Source of the DNA: JANWHF01 sp036276235
GTDB lineage: Bacteria > Planctomycetota > Phycisphaerae > Tepidisphaerales > Tepidisphaeraceae
Reading direction: 5' to 3'
Assembly (NCBI GenBank): GCA_036276235.1
Contig: DATBDZ010000453.1
Location: 1 to 23,580 of the forward strand
Length of the DNA: 23,580 nt
The position numbers were made by a program, and so were the translations under genes. The notes beneath the pieces were generated by a model that had not been told where the DNA came from, made no database searches, and worked only from the letters and a program-made list of their open reading frames with translations. Below, one piece after another: positions 15,509 through 23,580 of this stretch; position 1 is the stretch's first letter; each line of letters begins with the position of its first letter.

Positions 15509-16807
15509 ATGCAGACCCAAGTTGTGCAGATCGACGATCGACCCGGCACGGGCGGCAGCGCCCGCGCCGCTGCTATCGCTTGGGTTCTGACGGCGGTCTA
15601 TTATTTCTATCAATACGCGATGCGCTCGGCTCCCGCGGTCATGATGCCGCAACTAAGCGACGCGTTTGGTATCAGCCCGCTGCTCGTCGCTTCGCTCGTT
15701 GGGTTGTTTTACTACGGATACTCCCCGTTCAGTCTTGTCGCCGGCGCGGCGATGGATCGCATCGGCCCTCGCAAATTACTTCCCGGGGCGGCGGCGACCG
15801 TCGGCATCGGAGCATTGCTCTTCGCCACCGGAAATCGTGAATTGGCGAGCGTCGGCAGATTTCTGCAAGGGGCCGGCGGCGTCTTTGCCCTGGTCGGCGC
15901 GATCTACATCGCCACCAAAAACTTTCCCCCCTCGCGCGCCGCAACTCTCATCGGCGTCACGCAGATGTTCGGCATGGCGGGCGGATCGGCCGGCCAGTTT
16001 CTCGTCGGCCCACTCATCGGCAAGGGCCTGAAGTGGAATCTCTTCTGGGCAATGATGGGTGTCGCCGGGTTGATCATCGGCGTGGTCCTGTTCTTCCTCA
16101 TCCCACCTCAGTCGCCAAGCCAATCGCCCAAAGGCGGCTTCAAGGAAATCGTCGCCGCCTTCGCTACCGTCTTCAAAAATCCGCAGTCGATTTTGTGCGG
16201 GTTGATCGCCGGCCTGCTTTTCATTCCGACGACGATCTTCGACATGGTCTGGGGCGTCCGCTATCTGCAGGAAGCGCATGGCATCGAGTACGGCGATGCG
16301 GTGATGCGATCTGCCACCGTTCCCTTCGGGTGGATCATCGGCTGCCCGCTGCTGGGCTTCATCTCCGATCGAATCGGCCGCAGAAAACCGGTCATCGCCG
16401 GCGGGGGGGTGGTGCTGTTCGGTTGCCTTCTTTGGATCCTCTATGGGAAGCCGGGCGTCTTGCCGCCTTATGTCATTGGCCTGGTGGCGGGCGTCGCATC
16501 GGGGGCGGCGATGCTCCCTTATACCGTCATCAAAGAAGCGAACCCGCCGCAGTTCGGCGGCACCGCCACCGGCGTCGTCAATTTTCTGAACTTCACATTC
16601 AGCGCGCTGCTGGGCCCTGTCTTCAGCGGGCTGCTTCGCACCGTGTCCGGCGGCGCGGAGCGAATGGAGCTGCAGCACTATCAGGCGGCATTTAAGTCGC
16701 TGCTTTATGGAGTGGCAATCGCCATCGTGCTGAGCCTGATCATGAAAGAAACCGGGACGGCAGTCCGTGGAACACGTGCGCTGGCAAGCAAGGAGAATGA
16801 AAAATGA
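15509..16807 (+). CDS. Major facilitator superfamily transporter
   Basis: 432 residues with about 12 hydrophobic helices in two halves. Loop 2-3 carries the MFS motif A as GAAMDRIGPRKLL, repeated in the second half as GFISDRIGRRKPV. The central loop (PPQSPSQSPKGGFKEI) separates the halves. The start was chosen at ATG 15509 (MQTQVVQIDD), just before the first helix; the longer frame overlaps the dehydratase. The stop overlaps the next gene's start as ATGA, so it belongs to the acetate/PFL operon. Candidate cargoes are organic acids, amino acids or sugars linked to that pathway. The sequence does not tell which. Confidence 0.87.
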   Translation: MQTQVVQIDDRPGTGGSARAAAIAWVLTAVYYFYQYAMRSAPAVMMPQLSDAFGISPLLVASLVGLFYYGYSPFSLVAGAAMDRIGPRKLLPGAAATVGIGALLFATGNRELASVGRFLQGAGGVFALVGAIYIATKNFPPSRAATLIGVTQMFGMAGGSAGQFLVGPLIGKGLKWNLFWAMMGVAGLIIGVVLFFLIPPQSPSQSPKGGFKEIVAAFATVFKNPQSILCGLIAGLLFIPTTIFDMVWGVRYLQEAHGIEYGDAVMRSATVPFGWIIGCPLLGFISDRIGRRKPVIAGGGVVLFGCLLWILYGKPGVLPPYVIGLVAGVASGAAMLPYTVIKEANPPQFGGTATGVVNFLNFTFSALLGPVFSGLLRTVSGGAERMELQHYQAAFKSLLYGVAIAIVLSLIMKETGTAVRGTRALASKENEK

Positions 16808-17736
16808 CCCAAACAACTGGAACTGGAAAATACGAGCAAATCCTCCAGCGATGCAAGAATCTTGCGGCAGTTCCAACCGCTGTCGCGCATCCCTGCGAAG
16901 CGTCGGCGTTATCTGCCGCCGTGGAGGCCGGAAAACTTGGATTGATCGTGCCGCTGCTCGTCGGTCCGGCTGACCAAATCGCACAAACCGCCAAATCCGC
17001 GGGCATCGATCTGGGCAAATATGAAATCATCGACGCTCCGCACAGCCACGCTGCCGCGGCTAAGGCCGTCGCGCTGGTTCGCGAAGGCAAGGCCGAAATC
17101 CTGATGAAAGGAAGCCTTCACACCGACGAGCTGATGGGCGCAGTTGTGTCGCGCGAAGGCGGGCTGCGAACGGGGCGGCGCATCAGTCACGTGTTTGTGA
17201 TGGATGTCCCAACCTATCACAAGCCGCTGATTGTGACGGATGGGGCAATCAATATTGCTCCAACGCTCGAAGACAAAGTAGACATCTGCCAAAACGCGAT
17301 TGACCTTGCCATCTCGCTTGGCCTCGAAGCGCCCAAGGTCGCGATTCTGGCGGCGGTCGAGACGGTTACCTCAAAGATGCCGGCGACAATCGACGCGGCA
17401 TCCCTCTGCAAGATGGCCGAGCGCGGGCAGATTAAAGGCGGCATACTCGATGGTCCGCTCGCCTTTGATAATGCGATCAGCAAGGAAGCCGCCCAGACCA
17501 AAGGGATTCGCTCGACCGTTGCCGGCGATCCGGACATCCTGCTCGCGCCCGATCTGGAAGCGGGCAATATTCTGGCAAAGCAGTTGAGCTTTCTGGCCAA
17601 TGCCGACAGCGCCGGGCTCGTGCTCGGTGCGCGGGTGCCGATTATTCTGACCAGCCGCGCTGATAGCGTGCGCGCCAAGGTTGCGAGCTGCGCCGTCGCG
17701 GTATTGGTGGCCCATGCGCGGCGCAAGAAGCCGTAG
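16804..17736 (+). CDS. Phosphate acetyl/butyryltransferase
   Basis: 310 residues of the PTA_PTB family, which exchanges acyl-CoA and phosphate to give acyl-phosphate. Conserved stretches include AEILMKGSLHTDELMGAVV, GGLRTGRRISHVFVMDVP, VTDGAINIAPTLEDKVDICQNA, VAILAAVETVTSKMPATIDAASL and GGILDGPLAFDNAIS. The compact size and sequence are closer to the Ptb-like/short phosphate acyltransferases than to long Pta. The next gene is acetate kinase, so acetyl-CoA is the likely substrate. The start overlaps the MFS stop (ATGA), with AGGAG at 16791-16795. It should convert acetyl-CoA from PFL to acetyl-phosphate. Confidence 0.92.
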   Translation: MTQTTGTGKYEQILQRCKNLAAVPTAVAHPCEASALSAAVEAGKLGLIVPLLVGPADQIAQTAKSAGIDLGKYEIIDAPHSHAAAAKAVALVREGKAEILMKGSLHTDELMGAVVSREGGLRTGRRISHVFVMDVPTYHKPLIVTDGAINIAPTLEDKVDICQNAIDLAISLGLEAPKVAILAAVETVTSKMPATIDAASLCKMAERGQIKGGILDGPLAFDNAISKEAAQTKGIRSTVAGDPDILLAPDLEAGNILAKQLSFLANADSAGLVLGARVPIILTSRADSVRAKVASCAVAVLVAHARRKKP

Positions 17737-17746
17737 GAGTAGCGCC

Positions 17747-18925
17747 GTGGATGATTACGCACTTGTTCTCAATGCCGGCTCTTCGAGCCTCAAATTCTGC
17801 GTCTTTCACCGGCCGCCGGGCAAGGACTGGCGGCTGGAAGCGCGCGGACAGATCGAAGGCATCGGCACCTCGCCGCATCTTTCCGCCAAGGGCGAAGAGG
17901 GCCAGAAACTCGTGGACCAGGCCCTTCCGGTTCGCGACGGGCGCGAAGCAATCAATGCGCTGGGGGATTGGCTGAAATCCAAATATGGTGGCTCGCGCGT
18001 GGTGGGCGTGGGGCATCGCGTCGTGCATGGTGGAGCGCGCTTTACCGGCCCGGCAATTTTGAATCAGCAGGTGATGGCCGAGCTGCGCGAGCTGATTCCG
18101 CTGGCGCCGCTGCATCAACCGCACAACATCGCGGCAATCGAAGCCGTCTTCGAGCGCTTGCCCGGCGTACCGCAGGTCGCTTGCTTTGATACCAGTTTTC
18201 ATCGCGGGCAGCCTGCCGTTGCCGAGTTGGTGCCCTTCCCGCGCGAGCTTCGGGCGGGCGGCCTGCAGCGCTATGGCTTTCACGGCTTGTCCTATGAGTA
18301 CATCGCGTCAGCCCTGCCGCAGGTCGCGCCCGAGATTGCCAATGGCCGCGTGATCGTCGCGCATCTGGGAAGCGGCGCGAGCATGTGCGCGATGCGCGAA
18401 AGGAAGAGCATCGACAGCACATTCGGCTTCACCGCGCTGGATGGCCTGTGCATGGGCACGCGGCCGGGCGCATTGGATCCCGGCGTCGTGCTGCATCTGT
18501 TTCAGGGCCTGAAGATGTCCGCCAAGGATGTCGAAACTTTGCTCTACAAGAAATCCGGATTGCTGGGAATCTCCGGGATCAGCAACGACATGCGCGACCT
18601 GCTGGGCAAACCCGAGCCCGAGGCGCGCCTCGCTGTCGATTACTTTGTCTATCGCGCCGCCAAGGAGATTGGCGCGCTGGCGGCGGTGCTGGGCGGGGTG
18701 GATGCGATCGTCTTCACCGCCGGCATCGGGGAAAACTCCCCGGAGATTCGTCGGCGCATTTGCGAGGCGTCGGCGTGGCTGGGGATCGCGCTGGACGCAT
18801 CGGCGAACGCCGCCCGCGGGCCGCGCATCTCGACACCGCAGAGCAAGATTTCCGTGTGGGTAATTCCGACCAACGAAGAATTGATGATTGCCCGGCATAC
18901 GGCGACGTTGCTGTCGTTGCGCTAG
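17747..18925 (+). CDS. ackA: Acetate kinase
   Basis: 392 residues; makes ATP and acetate from acetyl-phosphate. Signatures in order are LVLNAGSSSLKF near the N-terminus, GHRVVHGGARF, CFDTSFHR, RYGFHGLSYEYI, VAHLGSGASMCAMRERKSIDSTFGFTALDG, MGTRPGALDPGVV and FTAGIGENSPEIRRRI. The start is GTG 17747, which gives the normal N-terminus VDDYALVLNAGSS. Its AGGAG (17735-17739) overlaps the upstream stop codon, so translation is probably coupled. The frame is open upstream to 17681 but inside the transferase gene. Both PFL/transferase and phosphoketolase can supply its substrate. Confidence 0.97.
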   Translation: MDDYALVLNAGSSSLKFCVFHRPPGKDWRLEARGQIEGIGTSPHLSAKGEEGQKLVDQALPVRDGREAINALGDWLKSKYGGSRVVGVGHRVVHGGARFTGPAILNQQVMAELRELIPLAPLHQPHNIAAIEAVFERLPGVPQVACFDTSFHRGQPAVAELVPFPRELRAGGLQRYGFHGLSYEYIASALPQVAPEIANGRVIVAHLGSGASMCAMRERKSIDSTFGFTALDGLCMGTRPGALDPGVVLHLFQGLKMSAKDVETLLYKKSGLLGISGISNDMRDLLGKPEPEARLAVDYFVYRAAKEIGALAAVLGGVDAIVFTAGIGENSPEIRRRICEASAWLGIALDASANAARGPRISTPQSKISVWVIPTNEELMIARHTATLLSLR

Positions 18926-18960
18926 CGCTGCCGCCGGGCAGAAATTGAAGGAGTAATACG

Positions 18961-21237
18961 ATGGTAACGACGATAGCAAAACCCGAACCCGCGCGCGCCA
19001 AAGCCAATCCCGCCTGGGAAGGATTTAACGGGGGAATCTGGCAGAAGCAGATCAACGTTCGCGATTTCATTCAGCAGAACTATGAACCGTACGACGGCGA
19101 TGAGTCATTCCTCGCCCCCGCTACCGAGCGCACCAAGAAAATATGGGAGCAGCTCAACGCGCTGTTTCTGGAGGAACGAAAGAAAGGCGTGCTGGATATC
19201 TCGCAAATTCCCAGCTCCATCACCGCCCACGCGCCGGGTTACATTGACCGCGAAAATGAAGTGATCGTCGGACTGCAAACCGAGGCCCCGCTCAAGCGCG
19301 CCATCATGCCCAACGGCGGCTTCCGGATGATCCTGGGCGCGCTGAAAACCTACGGCTACAAGCCGGATCCGAACGTCGTCGAGACGTTCACCAAACACCG
19401 CAAGACACACAACAACGCAGTATTCGACGCCTACACCGCTGACATCCGCCGCTGCCGCAGCTCGCATATTCTGACCGGCCTGCCGGATGCCTACGGCCGC
19501 GGGCGAATCATCGGCGACTATCGCCGCGTCGCGCTCTATGGCGTCGCACGACTCATCGAGCGAAAGAAGGAGGAGAAGAAGGGCCTTGATTCGGCGATGT
19601 CCACCGACGAGATCATTCGCGATCGCGAAGAGCTCAGCGAGCAGGCTCGCGCGCTTGAAGAGCTGCAACAGATGGCGTCGAACTATGGGTTCGACATCTC
19701 CACACCCGCCCGCACCGCACGCGAGGCCGTGCAGTGGCTCTACTTCGGATATCTCGCCGCCGTCAAGGAGCAGAACGGGGCGGCAATGTCACTGGGCCGC
19801 ATCTCGACATTCCTCGATGTCTATTTCCAGCGCGATCTGGCGGCGGGCACGATCACCGAAAAACAGGCGCAGGAAATGATCGATGACTTCGTCATCAAGC
19901 TCCGCATCGTCCGCTTCCTGCGCAGCCCGGAGTATGATGAACTCTTTGCCGGCGATCCCACCTGGGTCACCGAATCCATCGGCGGCATGGGTGATGACGG
20001 GCGGCACCTCGTCACCAAAACCAGCTTTCGATTTTTGCACACGCTGTACAACCTGGGCCCCGCGCCGGAGCCGAATCTGACGATCTGGTATTCCCCGCGC
20101 CTGCCGGATGGGTTCCGCAGCTACTCGGCCAAGGTGGCAATCGACACCAGCTCCATTCAGTTTGAGAGTGACGAGATCATGCGCAGCGCCTGGGGCGACG
20201 ACGGCGCGATCGCCTGCTGCGTTTCGCCGATGCTTGTCGGCAGGCAGATGCAATTCTTTGGCGCGCGGGCCAATCTCGCCAAGTGCCTGCTGTATGCCAT
20301 CAACGGCGGCCGCGACGAACTCACCGGCGATCAGGTTGCTCCCGCCTTCCCGCCCGTTCAGGGCGATTATCTGGAATTCGAGGACGTGCAGGACCGGTTC
20401 GAAAAGATGATGGATTGGCTGGCCGGCGTTTATGTCAACGCCATGAATGTCATCCATTACATGCACGATAAATATGCGTACGAGCGCCTCGAAATGGCGC
20501 TGCACGATTACAACCCGCTGCGCACCATGGCTTTTGGAATGGCCGGCATGTCCGTCGTTGCCGACAGCCTCTCGGCGATTCGCTACGCGAAGGTCAAGGT
20601 CGTTCGCGATGAAAAGGGGCTCATCACTGACTATCAGACTGAGGGAGAGTTTCCGCTCTTCGGCAACAACGATAATCGTGTGGATCACATTGCCGCGTGG
20701 CTGGTCAGCACGTTCATGGGCAAGCTGAAAAAGTTTCCCACGTATCGGCATGCCGTCCATACGCAATCGATTCTGACGATTACTTCCAACGTCGTGTACG
20801 GCAAGAGCACCGGCAACACCCCCGATGGGCGACGCAAAGGCGAGCCCTTCGCGCCGGGCGCCAACCCGATGCACGGCCGCGATACGCACGGCATCCATGC
20901 CTCAGCGGCATCCGTCGCGAAGATTCCCTACCGCGACGCCGCCGACGGCATCTCACTCACGACTTCGCTTGTTCCCCAAGGATTGGGCAGAGTCGGCGAA
21001 GATCGGATCACCAATCTGCGAAGCATGCTCGACGCCTTCTTCGGCGTGACCGGCTATCACATGAACATCAACGTGCTGAATCGCGAAACGCTCATGGACG
21101 CGATGGACCATCCCGAGAAGTATCCGCAGCTCACGATTCGCGTCTCCGGATACGCCGTCAATTTCGTGCGGCTCACTCGCGAGCAGCAGATGGATGTGAT
21201 CAATCGCACGTTCCACGGAGGGCAAGCTCATGACTGA
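18961..21237 (+). CDS. pflB: Formate C-acetyltransferase (pyruvate formate-lyase)
   Basis: 758 residues, almost the same as the E. coli enzyme (760). A glycyl-radical enzyme that converts pyruvate and CoA to acetyl-CoA and formate without oxygen. The adjacent cysteines are Cys419-Cys420 (GAIACCVSPM), and the C-terminal radical loop is IRVSGYAVNF with Gly730. The CC pair and overall similarity support true PFL rather than a glycerol/diol dehydratase relative. AAGGAG lies seven bases before ATG 18961. The gene follows ackA by 35 bases and overlaps pflA by eight, so it is in the operon. The radical makes the enzyme oxygen-sensitive, implying use in low oxygen. Confidence 0.97.
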   Translation: MVTTIAKPEPARAKANPAWEGFNGGIWQKQINVRDFIQQNYEPYDGDESFLAPATERTKKIWEQLNALFLEERKKGVLDISQIPSSITAHAPGYIDRENEVIVGLQTEAPLKRAIMPNGGFRMILGALKTYGYKPDPNVVETFTKHRKTHNNAVFDAYTADIRRCRSSHILTGLPDAYGRGRIIGDYRRVALYGVARLIERKKEEKKGLDSAMSTDEIIRDREELSEQARALEELQQMASNYGFDISTPARTAREAVQWLYFGYLAAVKEQNGAAMSLGRISTFLDVYFQRDLAAGTITEKQAQEMIDDFVIKLRIVRFLRSPEYDELFAGDPTWVTESIGGMGDDGRHLVTKTSFRFLHTLYNLGPAPEPNLTIWYSPRLPDGFRSYSAKVAIDTSSIQFESDEIMRSAWGDDGAIACCVSPMLVGRQMQFFGARANLAKCLLYAINGGRDELTGDQVAPAFPPVQGDYLEFEDVQDRFEKMMDWLAGVYVNAMNVIHYMHDKYAYERLEMALHDYNPLRTMAFGMAGMSVVADSLSAIRYAKVKVVRDEKGLITDYQTEGEFPLFGNNDNRVDHIAAWLVSTFMGKLKKFPTYRHAVHTQSILTITSNVVYGKSTGNTPDGRRKGEPFAPGANPMHGRDTHGIHASAASVAKIPYRDAADGISLTTSLVPQGLGRVGEDRITNLRSMLDAFFGVTGYHMNINVLNRETLMDAMDHPEKYPQLTIRVSGYAVNFVRLTREQQMDVINRTFHGGQAHD

Positions 21238-22075
21238 ATCAACGCCGCAGAATAATGTCCCCCTGGAGGCCAAAAGCCCTTACGAGCTGCGCGTGAACCT
21301 GAGCGCGGGCGTTCCGGAAAACGCCGTCAAGCATGCGCTGGAGACGGGGGACATGGGATTTCTCCATTCGTTCACCACCGGCTCGACAGTCGATGGGCCG
21401 GGCGTTCGCGTTGTCGCCTGGACGGCCGGCTGCCATTGGCGATGCCAGTTCTGCCACAACCCCGATACGTGGAGCTTGTCCAACGGCATGCCCGTGACGC
21501 TGACCAAGGCAGTCGAAGAGATCCGCAAATATCGTCACGGCCTGAAGGTGATGTCGGGCGGCTTCACCATCACCGGCGGCGAGCCGCTCGTGCAGGACCG
21601 ATTCGCCACGCGCTTGTTGGCCGCCGCCAAGCAGATGGGCGTCCACACCGCCCTCAACACCAACGGCGGCTTCGGTGAGCGCGTCAGCGATCAAGAGCTG
21701 GACAGCATCGATTTGGTCATCATGGATATGAAGATGTGGGACCCCGAACGCCATCGCAAGCTGACCGGAAAGGACAACGCCCCCACGCACGATTTCGCCC
21801 GCCGCCTGAGCGCGCGCAAGCAACCCCTGTGGGTGCGCTTCGTCCTGATCCCCGGCGTGACCGACGACGTGGCCGACATCCAGCAGATCGCAAAGTTCTG
21901 CGCGTCACTCGGCAATGTCCAGCGCGTGGACGTGCTTCCGTTTCATCAGATGGGTCGATTCAAGTGGAAAGAGCTTGGCATCAACTACCCGCTGGAGAAT
22001 ACCGAGCCACCGTCCAATGAGTTGGTTCAACAGGTGTGCGCGCTATTCGCCGCGGAAGGGTTGAAGACGGTTTGA
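21230..22075 (+). CDS. pflA: Pyruvate formate-lyase activating enzyme (radical SAM)
   Basis: 281 residues; installs the glycyl radical on PFL using SAM and a [4Fe-4S] cluster. The cluster motif is CHWRCQFC (Cys68, Cys72, Cys75; CX3CX2C). TGSTVDGPGVRVV comes before it, and FTITGGEPLVQ, VIMDMKMWDPERHRKLTG, WVRFVLIPGVTDD and DVLPFHQMGRFKW follow. It is longer than E. coli PflA (246) because of about 40 residues before the fold (MTESTPQNNVPLEAKSPYEL). The start overlaps the PFL end, with GGAGGG upstream. Its position directly after pflB makes the partner clear. Confidence 0.96.
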   Translation: MTESTPQNNVPLEAKSPYELRVNLSAGVPENAVKHALETGDMGFLHSFTTGSTVDGPGVRVVAWTAGCHWRCQFCHNPDTWSLSNGMPVTLTKAVEEIRKYRHGLKVMSGGFTITGGEPLVQDRFATRLLAAAKQMGVHTALNTNGGFGERVSDQELDSIDLVIMDMKMWDPERHRKLTGKDNAPTHDFARRLSARKQPLWVRFVLIPGVTDDVADIQQIAKFCASLGNVQRVDVLPFHQMGRFKWKELGINYPLENTEPPSNELVQQVCALFAAEGLKTV

Positions 22076-22077
22076 AG

Positions 22078-22464
22078 GTGTCTAAAAAAGTGAAAAATAT
22101 TAACGAAGAGACTGTCGCATGTCCAGTCTGGCTAATGAGCGACGATATGGCCACTGTTGATAAGGGGACAACAGTTTTGCATTCCAAGCGTACACGTGGA
22201 ATCATTGGGGCATGCACTGTCTATTGGGCCTGCGGGCACGGGCTACAAACCGCCCATTATCTCAAGCCATCCCGAGTTTTCCACACGGTCCTGCTCGGTT
22301 ATATGGGCCAAGCGGACCAACTCGCCGAGACTGTGCTTAGTTGCGTCTTCCCGTCCACGAATGAGGGGTTTCCCCGTTGTGTTATTGATGCAAGCGGAGC
22401 GAGAATATGCTTGAGGAGCAAAAGGCTTTCAAATTTTTTGAAAGACGTGGGAGCAATAACATGA
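22078..22464 (+). CDS. Uncertain hypothetical ORF, 128 residues
   Basis: Weak candidate. A GTG at 22078, three codon-lengths after the pflA stop region, gives VSKKVKNINEETVACPVWLM, a natural-looking basic start. ATG 22135 is another option. Its stop overlaps the next ORF's ATG at 22461 as ATGA, which is the main support. Codon third positions look less GC-rich than in the neighbours. There are several cysteines (ACPVW, GACTVYWACGHG) but no family I recognise, no signal peptide and no clear ribosome site. A competing frame (22157-22414) covers the same DNA. It may be non-coding or a decayed gene. Confidence 0.3.
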   Translation: MSKKVKNINEETVACPVWLMSDDMATVDKGTTVLHSKRTRGIIGACTVYWACGHGLQTAHYLKPSRVFHTVLLGYMGQADQLAETVLSCVFPSTNEGFPRCVIDASGARICLRSKRLSNFLKDVGAIT

Positions 22465-23015
22465 GCGATGAGTTTGATCCCGCAAATGGACGACTACTGC
22501 GGCCGGACAAAGTGGAGTACGATAGCGTTTTGCAGGATATTGCCGGATCGTTTCAGGCCGCCGTAGCCAAAGCGGCCCGTCGGCTTCGAACCGCAGATGT
22601 CCACGACAAACGCGACTTGGCTGATCGTCTCTACTCGTATCTGTCATGGTATTCAGCTCAGCGGGACGGTCGCGACTTTCTGGATAGGCAATTCGACTCA
22701 AGCTGCGGTGAATCAAAGGGACCACTAGAAGTTGAAACGTTCAAGCGGGTGCTGGAATCTCTGCGAAGCTCGTCGATGGAAGAGGTTCCGTGGGATCGAG
22801 TTCAGGCGATTTTAGAGGCACACGGGTTGTCAGAGGTCCAAGCTTTTCATCCTGCGTTCACAGTGGATGGTACGGGGAGGCATTTCTCTTTTGCGGAGCC
22901 GGAACTGGACGAGCAATTGGACAGCGATCCGATATTTATGCGCCGATCCCGATTGTTCCAAGATCTTGCTCTGGTCAATCAGAGCAAACCCTCTAACGGC
23001 GAGTTTCGGCGCTGA
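22461..23015 (+). CDS. Hypothetical soluble protein, 184 residues
   Basis: I do not recognise the family. The protein is acidic and charged, mostly helical in character (VLQDIAGSFQAAVAKAARRLRTADVHDKRDLADRLYSYLSWYSAQRDG; then FKRVLESLRSSSMEEVPWDRVQAILEAHG), with no membrane segments or signal peptide. The start ATG 22461 has GGGAG at 22449-22453 and overlaps the preceding stop as ATGA. ATG 22407 also has GGAG seven bases upstream and would add 18 residues (MLEEQKAFKFFERR). Base composition is closer to AT than in the operon, so this may be accessory DNA. It sits 72 bases before the HELWH gene and may be functionally linked to it; that is speculative. Confidence 0.6.
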   Translation: MSDEFDPANGRLLRPDKVEYDSVLQDIAGSFQAAVAKAARRLRTADVHDKRDLADRLYSYLSWYSAQRDGRDFLDRQFDSSCGESKGPLEVETFKRVLESLRSSSMEEVPWDRVQAILEAHGLSEVQAFHPAFTVDGTGRHFSFAEPELDEQLDSDPIFMRRSRLFQDLALVNQSKPSNGEFRR

Positions 23016-23087
23016 TCGACTGGCTTTCACACTTCAGAGTGCGGACTAGGCGGGGATAAACTGCCGCTGCATCTGGGCGAGGTTGGC

Positions 23088-23580
23088 ATGGCGAGGTCGG
23101 GAAGGCATCCGGGCGAATCTGGTTTTCGCAAGTACCGTCTCATTGAACCCATAGTCCGCGCAAAGAGGCTTTGGCTTAGTTTTACTTACGAGCAGTGGGA
23201 GCTCGATCCGACCGCTGGCTCGCTGGTGGAGGTAGAGGCCAAGATCGCCAGTGAAGTCCTAAATCATACGACGCCCTACAGTATGTTCCTTACGGAATTC
23301 GCCAAGTTTGTTGGAAGGCACAACAGCCTTGATCTGTCGGTTGATTGGTACGAGCCTACGCGAGGTTGGCCTCATCCCGGGGTCCGTTGGCCTGGCAAGG
23401 GCCAGGACTCCTGGCTGTATCGTTGGAGCCCGAGCAAGTACACGATTGTTTGCCATGGGGATAAACGCGGTTTGAAACACAATGATCGCTTACGCGCCGA
23501 TTGCCTCCTGTTGCACGAGCTTTGGCACTTGCTTGATCCATGGGCGACGATCGAATTTCATAAGCAGCCGATAGGACAAT
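23088..23580 (+). CDS. Putative zinc-metalloprotease-like protein (HELWH), 3' end outside window
   Basis: An open frame from ATG 23088 to the window end, 164 codons with no stop, cut by the edge. GAGG (23079-23082) lies five bases before the start. The N-terminal part is MARSGRHPGESGFRKYRL. The last visible part has LLLHELWHLLDPWATIEF, containing HExxH (codons 23514-23528), the zinc-binding/catalytic motif of many metallopeptidases and of zincin-like domains (for example SprT- or ImmA/IrrE-like). Several Trp-rich loops (VDWYEP, WPHPGVRWPG) precede it. The third zinc ligand would be beyond the window or is not identifiable. HExxH alone occurs by chance, but Leu-Leu before it and the clean frame support it. 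I cannot name the family. Confidence 0.55.
   Translation, partial: MARSGRHPGESGFRKYRLIEPIVRAKRLWLSFTYEQWELDPTAGSLVEVEAKIASEVLNHTTPYSMFLTEFAKFVGRHNSLDLSVDWYEPTRGWPHPGVRWPGKGQDSWLYRWSPSKYTIVCHGDKRGLKHNDRLRADCLLLHELWHLLDPWATIEFHKQPIGQ

Noticed and set aside
15776..16984. 402-codon antisense frame opposite the MFS transporter
   Set aside because: Low-complexity charged translation; antisense to a clear transporter and the next gene.
18926..18960. FNR-type site before pflB
   Set aside because: No TTGAT-N4-ATCAA-like sequence seen in this short spacer; pflB is probably transcribed from upstream.
19789..20898. 369-codon antisense frame opposite PFL
   Set aside because: Shadow of a well-conserved gene in GC-rich DNA; no recognisable domain.
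22157..22414. Alternative hypothetical ORF in another frame
   Set aside because: No similarity recognised and weaker signals than the frame whose stop overlaps ATG 22461.

Overview
The window looks like a fermentation and storage-carbon locus of a Gram-negative, GC-rich bacterium. The Gram-negative reading rests on an outer-membrane porin with a signal peptide and C-terminal Phe. There are no tRNA, rRNA, transposase, phage or CRISPR features. Taxonomy cannot be fixed from the sequence. The mix of phosphoketolase, anaerobic pyruvate formate-lyase, glycogen enzymes, a porin and scattered small palindromes would suit a metagenomic Planctomycetota- or Acidobacteriota-like genome, but that is a guess.

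Layout. (1) 1-3336: C-terminal part of a phosphoketolase, followed 3 bases later by a YidE/AspT-family exchanger. (2) 3770-5934: a soluble FixL-like PAS-PAS histidine kinase overlapping its FixJ-type response regulator by ATGA. (3) 6252-7061: a PPK2 polyphosphate kinase between repeat-bearing spacers. (4) 7124-11870, minus strand: glycogen phosphorylase, with the glycogen debranching enzyme upstream of it. (5) 12064-15209: a DcaP-like porin, then an iron-sulfur L-serine dehydratase with an unexpected Tat-type N-terminus. (6) 15509-22075: a tight operon of MFS transporter, phosphate acyltransferase, acetate kinase, pyruvate formate-lyase and its radical-SAM activase. (7) 22078-23580: a more AT-rich tail with two unrecognised ORFs and the 5' part of a gene with an HELWH zinc-protease motif. 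That last gene runs off the window.

How the parts fit. Glycogen is debranched and phosphorolysed to sugar phosphate. Phosphoketolase makes acetyl-phosphate directly. Serine dehydratase makes pyruvate, and PFL splits pyruvate to acetyl-CoA and formate. The phosphate acyltransferase makes acetyl-phosphate, and acetate kinase recovers ATP from both branches. PPK2 adds a polyphosphate-based nucleotide route. This is a coherent low-oxygen energy module, and the PAS kinase/regulator pair is a plausible but unproven controller.

Most notable: a Tat-like leader on a [4Fe-4S] serine dehydratase; several families of small inverted repeats in the spacers (a 29-bp-arm hairpin, a 22-bp-arm hairpin and a GGACTNNAGTCC palindrome family around glgX); a heptamer tandem repeat; and the unidentified 3' region with the HExxH gene. 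I see no clear defence or other wholly new system. The 3' tail is where one could begin, but too little of it is present.
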